From: Scytonema sp. UIC 10036
GTDB lineage: Bacteria > Cyanobacteriota > Cyanobacteriia > Cyanobacteriales > Nostocaceae
Length of the DNA stretch: 6,653 nt
Direction of reading: 5' to 3'
Assembly (NCBI RefSeq): GCF_009725235.1
Contig: NZ_WJFC01000353.1
Coordinates: forward strand, 1-6,653
Position numbers and translations under genes: made by a program. Positions 1 to 6,570 of the stretch are shown here, in pieces (within the stretch, counting starts at the first letter, position 1; each line of letters opens with the position of its first letter). A model generated the notes under the pieces. That model saw only the letters and a list, made by a program, of their open reading frames with translations. It was not told where the DNA came from and did not search any database.

Positions 1-76
1 TAACCCTCCCCTTGTGAAGGGGAGGGAACTGGCCATTCAATTTCCCCCCTTTACAAGGGGGGACTAAGGGGGGTAA
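1..76. repeat. C/G-rich double-hairpin intergenic repeat, left copy (cut by window edge)
   Basis: Two perfect short hairpins lie in tandem. The first has a 10-bp stem (4-13 with 17-26) and a GTG loop; the second has an 8-bp stem, CCCCCCTT (44-51) with AAGGGGGG (55-62), and a 3-nt loop. A trailing GGGGGGTAA (68-76) follows. The same architecture recurs in the same orientation at 6571-6653. Compared with that copy, this one lacks about the first 8 bases, so it is probably truncated by the window edge. Short C/G-run palindromic units like this are common between genes in filamentous cyanobacteria and behave like small non-autonomous (MITE-like) elements. The mobile nature is inferred; the repeat structure is seen directly. 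Confidence 0.8.
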
Positions 77-301
77 TAATGTGATTAAAATGACAAATAA
101 CCACTTTTCAAACATCCTTTAAAGTTAAAAGCTCAAACGAATTCAAAAACGCCAGTGCCTGGGAACCAATAACTGTGGTGCAAGCCTTTCTCGCTTCACC
201 GCTCTAGCAGCATAAGTTTAGCCTCAAATAATTCGCCAACACAGTCAAATACTCCGCGAACACACCTTTTTTGTCCAAAGTCCAAATGGTATAATTCTCG
301 G

Positions 302-386
302 ATGAGAAAAGTAGCAAAAGTAAACTCTATCCAACTCCCAAGCAAAAACAGCATTTCATTGATGTAAGAGTTTACACTTTTCTCAT
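302..386. repeat. Long imperfect inverted repeat upstream of the HlyD-like gene
   Basis: The left arm consists of 302-312 (ATGAGAAAAGT) and 320-328 (GTAAACTCT), separated by a 7-nt bulge (313-319). The right arm is continuous, 367-386: AGAGTTTAC followed by ACTTTTCTCAT. The two segments pair perfectly (9 bp inner, 11 bp outer) around a 38-nt loop. No U-tract follows the right arm directly, so it does not look like a standard intrinsic terminator. It ends 46 nt before the start codon at 433, so it could be an operator, a leader RNA structure, or a remnant of a small mobile element. Confidence 0.75.
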
Positions 387-398
387 TTACTATACAAA
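371..398 (+). promoter_or_regulatory. Possible promoter of the HlyD-like gene
   Basis: TTTACA (371-376) matches the -35 consensus at five of six positions. It lies 16 nt before TACAAA (393-398), a weak -10 match; TATACA at 391-396 is a better -10 but leaves only 14 nt. The -35 lies inside the right arm of the inverted repeat 302-386, so pairing or protein binding there would affect it. This is a consensus-only call and is weak. Confidence 0.25.
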
Positions 399-432
399 AT
401 GATTACCACAATAACTTTACATAAAGATAAAA

Positions 433-2070
433 ATGCCAGCAAATAAACTTCTCTATAGAATGCCATTCCCCCCTGAACAAATAAATTCTCAACAAATTAT
501 TTCTCCAGAAACATATGATGAATTAGTAGCAGTGGTAAATCTTCATGATTTGTTTCCAATAATCTCTTTTGGAAGCCTAATATTGTTGGTATTGGCTTGG
601 AGTTTTTTTGGAGAAATTCCCATAAAAGTTTCAGGAAGAGCAGTATTAAGTTATCCCAATAAAGTTATAGATGTTGAGTCTTCAATTACTGGAAAAATAG
701 AACAGATTAAAGTTAATCCTGGTAATTGTGTCAAAAAGAATCAAGTATTAGCTGTTATGGAATCATCTGATATTAAGCAAAGATTAGAACAAGAAAAATT
801 TAAGTTAAACTATTTATATACTCAACATCAACAAGCTACTTTTCTGGAAAACGAACGAATAGAGATTGAAAATAAGCTTGTGAAGCAGCAGCAGACTAGT
901 AAGCAGCAAAGTATTAAAAATAATGAAGATATAATTCCTATCTCAAATGCTGCAGAGTTGGAGGCTATTAGACAGCAAAAAACTAGCATTTTTCAAAAAA
1001 TGCGAAATATACAAAAAATTACACCTGAATTAAAAGAAAAGCAATTACAAGAAATTTTTAAGCAAAGAATTAGTTTAATCGATCAAATACAAAATGCACG
1101 GCATTTGAAGCCTATCCTTGAAAATAGATTGAAACAAAGAAAATTACTTTTCACTCAAGGAGCTATAAGTCAAGATCAAGTAATACAATCAGAACAAGAT
1201 TATTTGCAAAATTCACAGCAAATTTCTCAGTTAGAAGCTCAGTTACAAGGGTTAGATGTGAAAAAACCTGAAATTGAACAAAGATACAAGGAAAATTTAA
1301 GCACAATTAGCAATTATCAGACAGAGCTAAAGCAATTGGAATCTAAATCCATAGACGTCAGGAGAAAGTTTAAAGATAGTCTAACGAACATTGAACAAAC
1401 AAAAGCCGAATTGAAAGAATTAGAAATACGACAAAGAAACCTTGTCAGAGAAAATTTACAATCTATTAATAATAGACAGAATGAAATCCAGCAGACTAAA
1501 AACAATATAGATAATTTGACAAAAGAGTATAATGCAAATAAAGAATTAAAAAGCGCAACAGGTGGATGTTTTCTAGAAATAATAGCTATGCCTGGTGCCA
1601 TTTTACAAAAAGGTCAAAGGTTTGGTTCTATGGAGATAAAAGGTAATCACGATGAGATTGTGACAGTTAGTTACTTTTCCATTGGGGATGGAAAACAAAT
1701 AAAACCTGGAATGAAGGTGCAGGTTACTCCTGATACAGTATCTCGTGAAAGGTTTGGTGGTATAGTCGGTACGGTAACAGAAGTATCCTCATTTCCAATC
1801 ACTAAAAGTGGAGCATCAAATCTGGTTGGGAATCCAGAAATTATAGAATATCTTACTCAAGGAACTTCTCAAAACACAGCTTTAATACAAGTAAAAGCAA
1901 ACCTTACAACTGATCCTTCCACTTTCAGTGGATATCAATGGTCTTCCTCTAAGGGACCTGAATTAAAAGTGACAGCAGGAACAACTGCTACTGTACAGGC
2001 AATTGTGGAAAAACGCCGTCCTATTACCTTTGTTTTGCCAATTCTTAGAGAATGGAGTGGAATTGACTAA
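433..2070 (+). CDS. HlyD-like membrane fusion protein, NHLM bacteriocin-export type
   Basis: This is a periplasmic adaptor that would link an inner-membrane peptide ABC exporter to an outer-membrane channel. A short cytoplasmic N-terminus is followed by one membrane segment (about residues 40-60) and a first half-lipoyl domain (about 78-112, around ITGKIEQIKVNPG). Next comes a very long Gln/Lys/Glu-rich coiled coil (about 113-370), the returning half-lipoyl strand (about 374-402), and a C-terminal beta-barrel (about 405-530) containing DGKQIKPGMKVQVTP. The end, VLPILREW, resembles the tail of NHLM-system HlyD proteins. At 545 residues it is longer than I expect for that family, apparently because of the coiled coil. 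An in-frame TAA (412-414) lies upstream and ATG 433 is the first ATG after it; no clear Shine-Dalgarno is present. Its stop overlaps the stop of the convergent GNAT gene. The family call is firm; cargo and partners are inferred, and no ABC transporter gene is in the window. Confidence 0.88.
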   Translation: MPANKLLYRMPFPPEQINSQQIISPETYDELVAVVNLHDLFPIISFGSLILLVLAWSFFGEIPIKVSGRAVLSYPNKVIDVESSITGKIEQIKVNPGNCVKKNQVLAVMESSDIKQRLEQEKFKLNYLYTQHQQATFLENERIEIENKLVKQQQTSKQQSIKNNEDIIPISNAAELEAIRQQKTSIFQKMRNIQKITPELKEKQLQEIFKQRISLIDQIQNARHLKPILENRLKQRKLLFTQGAISQDQVIQSEQDYLQNSQQISQLEAQLQGLDVKKPEIEQRYKENLSTISNYQTELKQLESKSIDVRRKFKDSLTNIEQTKAELKELEIRQRNLVRENLQSINNRQNEIQQTKNNIDNLTKEYNANKELKSATGGCFLEIIAMPGAILQKGQRFGSMEIKGNHDEIVTVSYFSIGDGKQIKPGMKVQVTPDTVSRERFGGIVGTVTEVSSFPITKSGASNLVGNPEIIEYLTQGTSQNTALIQVKANLTTDPSTFSGYQWSSSKGPELKVTAGTTATVQAIVEKRRPITFVLPILREWSGID

Positions 2071-2951
2071 TTGATGATTTTCAAAGATTCTCTACTTTCT
2101 TTAATAGAAATCATGTAGTTTGCCATCCTTCTTTTAACAAAATCAATCATTGATGAATAAATAAATGGTACAGTCCAGATAGCTTCAAAGATGTCGGGAT
2201 TTGCTGCTTGACGTTTGATTGATTCTGAATACAACGCCAGGATTCTTCCTAGTCTTTGAAGGTTTGGTCTTATATAACTACAGGTATAGCGAATTGTTGT
2301 CGGTGAGAGACGATGAGTAATAATCCAACCCACAACTTCATCTCGATAACGCAACCCTATACTATTTAAGGGTTCAAAATTATTATCATGTGCTAGCGGA
2401 TTAAGAAGCTCAGGTATCCATGTCTCATTTTTAAATCGATCGTTCAGTCTAAGACGATCTTGTTCTGTAAGCTCAGTCCAAGGAAAAATGGTAAATTCGG
2501 TGGCGAGCGGGTATTCTTTTTGTAACCAAGGTGCTTTTAGCATTTGGCGATCGCAATTGCAGACTAACATTCGAGGTTTAGGAGAAGTCCAGTTATTTTT
2601 TGCCAAAATCCTTTCTAAAGCAATGGTTGTTGGCTTACCCGTAACATATATAATTTGAGCAGATTGGCAATTTCGTAATTTTAATTCCTTTAGCAGATAC
2701 TCTAATAAAGCTGTGCCAATTCCTTGATTACGGTGAGAAGCATCTACAAAAATAGAGAGAATGTTAGATTGATTATTAGGTACAATCTCAGCCATCGCTA
2801 AACCTATCGGCTTTTGATTGGAGTTAGCACCAACTGCTACGATAGGTCCTTCACGCTGAGTCATATATAATTTTGAGCGAAGTACTGGAAAAGTAAACAC
2901 TTCGTAGAAAGAAGCAGCTAAAGGATTATCAACGACTACTAATTTATACAT
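2067..2951 (-). CDS. Tandem-lobe GNAT acyltransferase, candidate peptide-acylating maturase
   Basis: This GNAT-fold enzyme transfers an acyl group from an acyl-CoA (or acyl-ACP) to an amine. The N-terminal lobe (about residues 1-135) has a canonical motif A: strand SNILSIFVD (62-70), then the pyrophosphate-binding R74-N-Q-G77-I-G79 and the helix TALLEYLLKEL. The C-terminal lobe (about 150-285) repeats the fold in weaker form: VVGWIITHRL (206-215) corresponds to PIGLAMAEIV (48-57), and Q232-R-L-G235-R-I resembles motif A but has Ile at the last Gly/Ala position. In-frame TAA lies three codons before ATG 2951, which fixes the start; GGA sits too close to it to be a good Shine-Dalgarno. It lies 25 nt downstream of lanM on the same strand, so co-transcription is likely. 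GNAT proteins paired with cyanobacterial LanM enzymes are known to N-acylate Lys/Orn side chains with fatty acids (selidamide-type lipolanthipeptides), and I infer this role. Acetylation, self-immunity or an unrelated substrate remain possible. Confidence 0.85.
   Translation of the reverse strand: MYKLVVVDNPLAASFYEVFTFPVLRSKLYMTQREGPIVAVGANSNQKPIGLAMAEIVPNNQSNILSIFVDASHRNQGIGTALLEYLLKELKLRNCQSAQIIYVTGKPTTIALERILAKNNWTSPKPRMLVCNCDRQMLKAPWLQKEYPLATEFTIFPWTELTEQDRLRLNDRFKNETWIPELLNPLAHDNNFEPLNSIGLRYRDEVVGWIITHRLSPTTIRYTCSYIRPNLQRLGRILALYSESIKRQAANPDIFEAIWTVPFIYSSMIDFVKRRMANYMISIKESRESLKIIN
2547..2554. repeat. HIP1 octamer GCGATCGC
   Basis: One copy of the highly iterated palindrome typical of many cyanobacterial genomes lies inside the GNAT gene. 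It supports the cyanobacterial assignment but has no gene-specific meaning. Confidence 0.7.
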
Positions 2952-2976
2952 TTCCGGTTATATATTTTTTATTACA

Positions 2977-5900
2977 TTATGACAATGTTAATAAAGCAGA
3001 AGTTTGATTTGGATTTATAAGAGTTAGTAGGGATAAACCAACCCCAGCAATACCATCAGTCAAACCAGGAATTATTGAACGAGCTGCCATAGATTGCAGT
3101 TTCCAGTAACCTTTCTGCTCGTAAAAATCCAGCATATTTTCTGTAGCTTGAGCTGCTGACTGAAGTAGATCTGGTCGATTCAATTTCTGGCTTGCACTAA
3201 CTAAGAAGATAATCCTTCCCGCTTCACCACAACATAAATGATGTCCACCACTGCCTATATGACGGAGAGTTGCTTGACAGCTTGCCTCAATATCGGACAT
3301 CAGTTCTTCCCCAAATAGATTCAGCATTTCTAGACGCGCCAAACCAATACCTGGTGCTCCACCACACCAACCTGACATAAACGCTGGAGATGCCGGATCT
3401 TTCCAAAGATTAGGCCAATCTTGATGTTCTTGATTATAAAAAGAACGCTCATATTCTAAAGCAGCATGGATAGGGGTAAGTAATGTTGAATCTCCTATAA
3501 ACGAATATAATTTTGATAAAGCATAGGCAATTCCAGATGCTCCGTGTGCCATACCCAGCAAAGGTCGAGGTGCATTAGGAATTCTAAAGCCACCAGCATT
3601 TGAACCATCTTGCTCTTGGTAGCTTAATATTCCTTGACCAATAAGTTGAATTCTTTTTATAAGTTCATAATCAGGAAGCTTTCTGTGTAGGGCAATCAAC
3701 GCCAAAATACTTGAAGCAGATCCAGTCAGTATATCTGGGTTAGTTACCTGTCCCCACATTTGAGCAGGAATCTTCATGACCAGATTGTAAGCTAAATCTA
3801 AACATGATTCATCTCCCAGCTTTTCAGCACAGACCAATAGGGCATAGATCACTATTGGTAGTCCATAAAAACCATTTTGGTATAGTGCAAACTCAGATAA
3901 AAAACGATTTGCCATCTTAGCTGTAGTTTTCACCGCCTCTAGAGAGAGTTTAGACCATGATTCGTTTCCTGTATAAGCCGCTAAGTTTGCCATGAAAATT
4001 ACCGTACCAGCAGTTCCTGGTGATGACCAAGGGATAGGATGACCTAATTGTGGTAGCCCGTAATTTCCCGAAAGTGCCAAAGTAACCCAACTAGTTCCTT
4101 CACTATGGTGAGTTACTTGATTTTCTATGTTTTTTCCCAGTTCTAAAAGATGATTATAAATCCGTGTCGCTAGTAGTTTATCAAGAGTGGGGACAGATGC
4201 AAATTCCGTATTCTTTTCAGGTAAACTGATTGACTTTCCCCGTGGGACAAAAAACATCTCTAAAGAGACGCGAATCAATTCTTTTTGCCAGTTTAGGTCT
4301 ACCTCATTGGCAGTTATTAAACGATAACGAATATAATCATACCCGCTATGCTCGTTTATGGGTCCGAAACGCGCTCCATCTTCTGAGCTTAGATAACAGC
4401 TAGAGGTTAAGCCAGAAAAGTAAGGAACATCTCTTACCCATAAGGCTTTTTTTTCTACTCTTCCATAAGAAAGAGCATCCTTTCTGTTTTCATCTAAAAT
4501 TGGGGTTCCACAGAGAATCTCCAGAGACAAATCGTAATCAATTCCACTTATCAAATTATCTGGCGCAGTAGACCATAACAGCAAATCGTGATAGAAATTA
4601 GTGTCCCGTACTAGAACACGAGTTGGTAAATTTTGAAAAGCAGTTATAACACCTGTATTACTTAACAATGAATCTCGATGATTAATAAATGTTTGATAAG
4701 TACTAACAAAACCATCTATAACTTTTCCTATAAACGATTTTGCATCTATAGCCTTTCCTCCAAGCTTGGGTAAAGATAGACAGGGTTTAGCTGCCCTATA
4801 TTCAAACTTAAGGCATAGCTGATCCGTACCCAGGTTATAGTAAACAGGTGTTGGCATTGGCCAAATTTGACCTTCCTTTCTTCCTGTAAGTGAGGACATT
4901 GCTATTGCTTCTTGTTCATACCCCCCCTGGTTGTACCATCTCGGAAGCATAAGTGTCGCAAATACCGTATCAGGTTGCCAAGGGCGGGGGACTACTTTAA
5001 GCATCTGCAAGTCAGTTTGAAATGTCAAGGCGACTGAACCTATACCTTCTAAATCAATAGGAATAGGCTGTGAACCATTGGGAATAAAATTGTCTTCATG
5101 AAAATCAGTTCCGCCGAGAAAATAAAACACTGCTAAATGGGCACCAAGACGTTGGAAATATTGAGCTATCTGCTCCATATTTTGGCAGTCAGTTGTCTCA
5201 ATCCAAAGTACCCAACCATAGTCTTGGCGATCTAGAACAGGAGCAGCCATGAGAGTGAGTTCTGGTTGAGCTTGGTTAAGCCATGTTAGAAACTGAAGGT
5301 AAGCTACATCCAATGTTAAACTTCGTGGTTTATAGCCTAATCGCAGTCCGGATGTAAATTCCATAAACCAGACAGTCTGACCCCCACAATGAGGTTCAGA
5401 AAGACCTATATCTACGCTTTCTACCAGACCAGGCTTTTCTCCAGAATAAAACGTTGAAGCAATAGCTTGATAGTCAAATTCCAAACGCTGGAGCCATTGA
5501 ATAGTATTTTTTATAGCCTGTTCAGTAACAGTTGTCAGTAAGCGCCCTATTACTGGATAGTTATAGAGCAATCGAAACAATCCTTCAGGAGTTCCCACAA
5601 TCTGATTGACGTAATACTGGTATCGCTCCTGGGGAGTTTTGCCCTTTAATAAGCCCAGAGTTGACTTTTGCTTAATATCATAGGCTATTGTCCTAGCAGA
5701 AATATGTGATAAACGAGATAATAAATTTTCTGCTATTTGGTTCAAAATTTTTGGTTTTACGTATAGTTCGTATTTTGACCAAACTGACGTTAACTCACTA
5801 ATATAGTAATTAATAAATGGATGAAGTATATCGGGAAATAATAGCTGATTCTCCTGATCTATGTTGGCTAATAATTTTTGAATCGTTGAATTAGGTGGAT

Positions 5901-6234
5901 AGACAGATGTATTGAGAATTTGTCCCAAGGTTTTAGCCCAATCAGGCAAATCCTCAACCTGTAAGCTACGACGGGTTTGCAACCATATCAGGGCTGAATC
6001 CCTATTTAATCCTAAACTAGCTAATCTACGCTCAAAGTCTTCCTTATTGCCCGTTCGAGTACAAATGAGTTTTTCCCAGCGTTCTAGCAATCTTTTGGCT
6101 TTCTGATAGCTCTTTTTATCGGTGGGATAAATCGGCAGATGAGTTAATTCATCGGGACTTAATGCTCGCTCTGTTAAATCAATTAAATCACTTGTAGATA
6201 TTATAGTTTGTTCGGAATTATTTAATAATTTCAT
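2977..6234 (-). CDS. lanM: Class II lanthipeptide synthetase LanM, CCG (three-Cys zinc) type
   Basis: This bifunctional cytosolic enzyme phosphorylates and dehydrates Ser/Thr of a precursor peptide, then adds Cys thiols to form (methyl)lanthionine rings. Its 1085 residues fit a full-length LanM. The dehydratase domain (about 200-570) has the kinase residues K302 (YKPRSL), D377-F-H379-E-D-N382 and D394-L-E396, plus the elimination residues H282, R539 and T545 (RVLVRDT). The partner of H282 is Glu280, where LanM enzymes usually have Asp. The LanC-like cyclase domain (about 690-1075) has MAHG (H897) and zinc ligands C957 (GWCGG), C1001 and C1002 (HHLCCGEAG). The third ligand is Cys rather than the His of CHG enzymes, as in ProcM, whose group is known for broad substrate tolerance. 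A TGA two codons upstream makes ATG 6234 the first possible ATG; no Shine-Dalgarno is seen. The gene leads an apparent two-gene operon with the GNAT gene. Class assignment is very secure; the substrate is unknown. Confidence 0.97.
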   Translation of the reverse strand: MKLLNNSEQTIISTSDLIDLTERALSPDELTHLPIYPTDKKSYQKAKRLLERWEKLICTRTGNKEDFERRLASLGLNRDSALIWLQTRRSLQVEDLPDWAKTLGQILNTSVYPPNSTIQKLLANIDQENQLLFPDILHPFINYYISELTSVWSKYELYVKPKILNQIAENLLSRLSHISARTIAYDIKQKSTLGLLKGKTPQERYQYYVNQIVGTPEGLFRLLYNYPVIGRLLTTVTEQAIKNTIQWLQRLEFDYQAIASTFYSGEKPGLVESVDIGLSEPHCGGQTVWFMEFTSGLRLGYKPRSLTLDVAYLQFLTWLNQAQPELTLMAAPVLDRQDYGWVLWIETTDCQNMEQIAQYFQRLGAHLAVFYFLGGTDFHEDNFIPNGSQPIPIDLEGIGSVALTFQTDLQMLKVVPRPWQPDTVFATLMLPRWYNQGGYEQEAIAMSSLTGRKEGQIWPMPTPVYYNLGTDQLCLKFEYRAAKPCLSLPKLGGKAIDAKSFIGKVIDGFVSTYQTFINHRDSLLSNTGVITAFQNLPTRVLVRDTNFYHDLLLWSTAPDNLISGIDYDLSLEILCGTPILDENRKDALSYGRVEKKALWVRDVPYFSGLTSSCYLSSEDGARFGPINEHSGYDYIRYRLITANEVDLNWQKELIRVSLEMFFVPRGKSISLPEKNTEFASVPTLDKLLATRIYNHLLELGKNIENQVTHHSEGTSWVTLALSGNYGLPQLGHPIPWSSPGTAGTVIFMANLAAYTGNESWSKLSLEAVKTTAKMANRFLSEFALYQNGFYGLPIVIYALLVCAEKLGDESCLDLAYNLVMKIPAQMWGQVTNPDILTGSASSILALIALHRKLPDYELIKRIQLIGQGILSYQEQDGSNAGGFRIPNAPRPLLGMAHGASGIAYALSKLYSFIGDSTLLTPIHAALEYERSFYNQEHQDWPNLWKDPASPAFMSGWCGGAPGIGLARLEMLNLFGEELMSDIEASCQATLRHIGSGGHHLCCGEAGRIIFLVSASQKLNRPDLLQSAAQATENMLDFYEQKGYWKLQSMAARSIIPGLTDGIAGVGLSLLTLINPNQTSALLTLS

Positions 6235-6570
6235 ATATCAAATAGTTGTAAATTATGTAGATTATTCAAGGTTGGAGATTTTTCTCTAAAACAGGGACGA
6301 AAACATTGGTAAGTATTGATGTTATACCAAAATCTCTAAATTTTTTGCTTGCTAAACGTTTTAGCTATAGATTATCAGTGGACTAATGTTCTCAATAAGA
6401 ATTTTAAAAAGCTTATGTTTTCGTGTCCGATTGTGAATTAAGGTATGTAAATCCGATGAAATGAATCCTGGAAGTTGCTCTGTAATTCATCGTCTGAATG
6501 TTAACAATGATAAATAAAGAAAATACAGCAGTGCTAATACCAATTTAATATGAAGCTGCACATTATTTTT
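6235..6570. other. Intergenic region upstream of lanM with no convincing gene
   Basis: About 335 AT-rich nt hold only tiny open frames. A 25-codon minus-strand frame (6413-6490) lacks Cys, and an 18-codon plus-strand frame (6461-6517) has one Cys but no leader. None has the length, Gly-Gly site and Cys/Ser/Thr core of a lanthipeptide precursor. A small palindrome, GCTAAA-CGT-TTTAGC, lies at 6351-6365. The region should contain the lanM-GNAT promoter. Confidence 0.6.
6321..6328 (-). promoter_or_regulatory. Possible extended -10 element of the lanM-GNAT operon
   Basis: Read on the minus strand, TATAAC (6326-6321) is preceded by TGG, giving an extended -10 form, TGGTATAAC. No convincing -35 is present at the right spacing. 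Transcription would begin roughly 80 nt before the lanM start. It is consensus-only, and the sequence ATACCAA recurs at 6537-6543, so it could simply be part of a dispersed repeat. Confidence 0.25.

Larger units (their letters stand above)
77..432. other. Intergenic region with no convincing gene, upstream of the HlyD-like gene
   Basis: Only very short open stretches occur here, and none looks like a gene. One stop-bounded stretch without a start codon (121-207, plus) reads 28 codons, and a 21-codon ATG frame (302-367, plus) overlaps an inverted repeat. Neither contains a Cys-rich core or a Gly-Gly leader site expected of a lanthipeptide precursor. The notable element is the inverted repeat at 302-386 and the AT-rich stretch after it, which probably carries the promoter and 5' leader of the gene at 433. 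Confidence 0.6.

Noticed and set aside
1..76. Hairpins considered as an intrinsic terminator of an upstream gene or as a CRISPR fragment
   Set aside because: There is no U-tract after the stems and no repeat-spacer periodicity; the matching copy at the other end supports a dispersed repeat instead.
121..207. 28-codon stop-bounded stretch without a start (contains NASAWEPITVVQAF)
   Set aside because: It has no start codon and no recognisable domain. It could be a decayed fragment or part of a dispersed intergenic repeat, but I cannot support either.
302..367. 21-codon plus-strand frame before the HlyD-like gene
   Set aside because: It has no Cys and overlaps the left arm and loop of the inverted repeat; it probably opens by chance.
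1317..1601. 94-codon minus-strand open frame inside the HlyD-like gene
   Set aside because: It is antisense to the coiled-coil region, has low-complexity Phe/Leu/Ser composition caused by the Lys/Glu/Gln-rich sense strand, and has no recognisable domain.
5912..6106. 64-codon plus-strand open frame inside lanM
   Set aside because: It is antisense to the conserved N-terminal part of lanM, has no family resemblance and no associated signals.
6275..6336. 8-bp inverted repeat GAGATTTT / AAAATCTC flanking the possible lanM -10
   Set aside because: Short arms in AT-rich sequence at this distance are expected by chance.
6413..6490. 25-codon minus-strand frame upstream of lanM, considered as a precursor peptide
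   Set aside because: It has no Cys, no Gly-Gly cleavage site and no leader of useful length, so it cannot form lanthionine rings.
6461..6517. 18-codon plus-strand frame with one Cys (starts MNPGSCS)
   Set aside because: It is too short for a leader plus core, lies on the opposite strand to lanM, and no ribosome binding site is seen.
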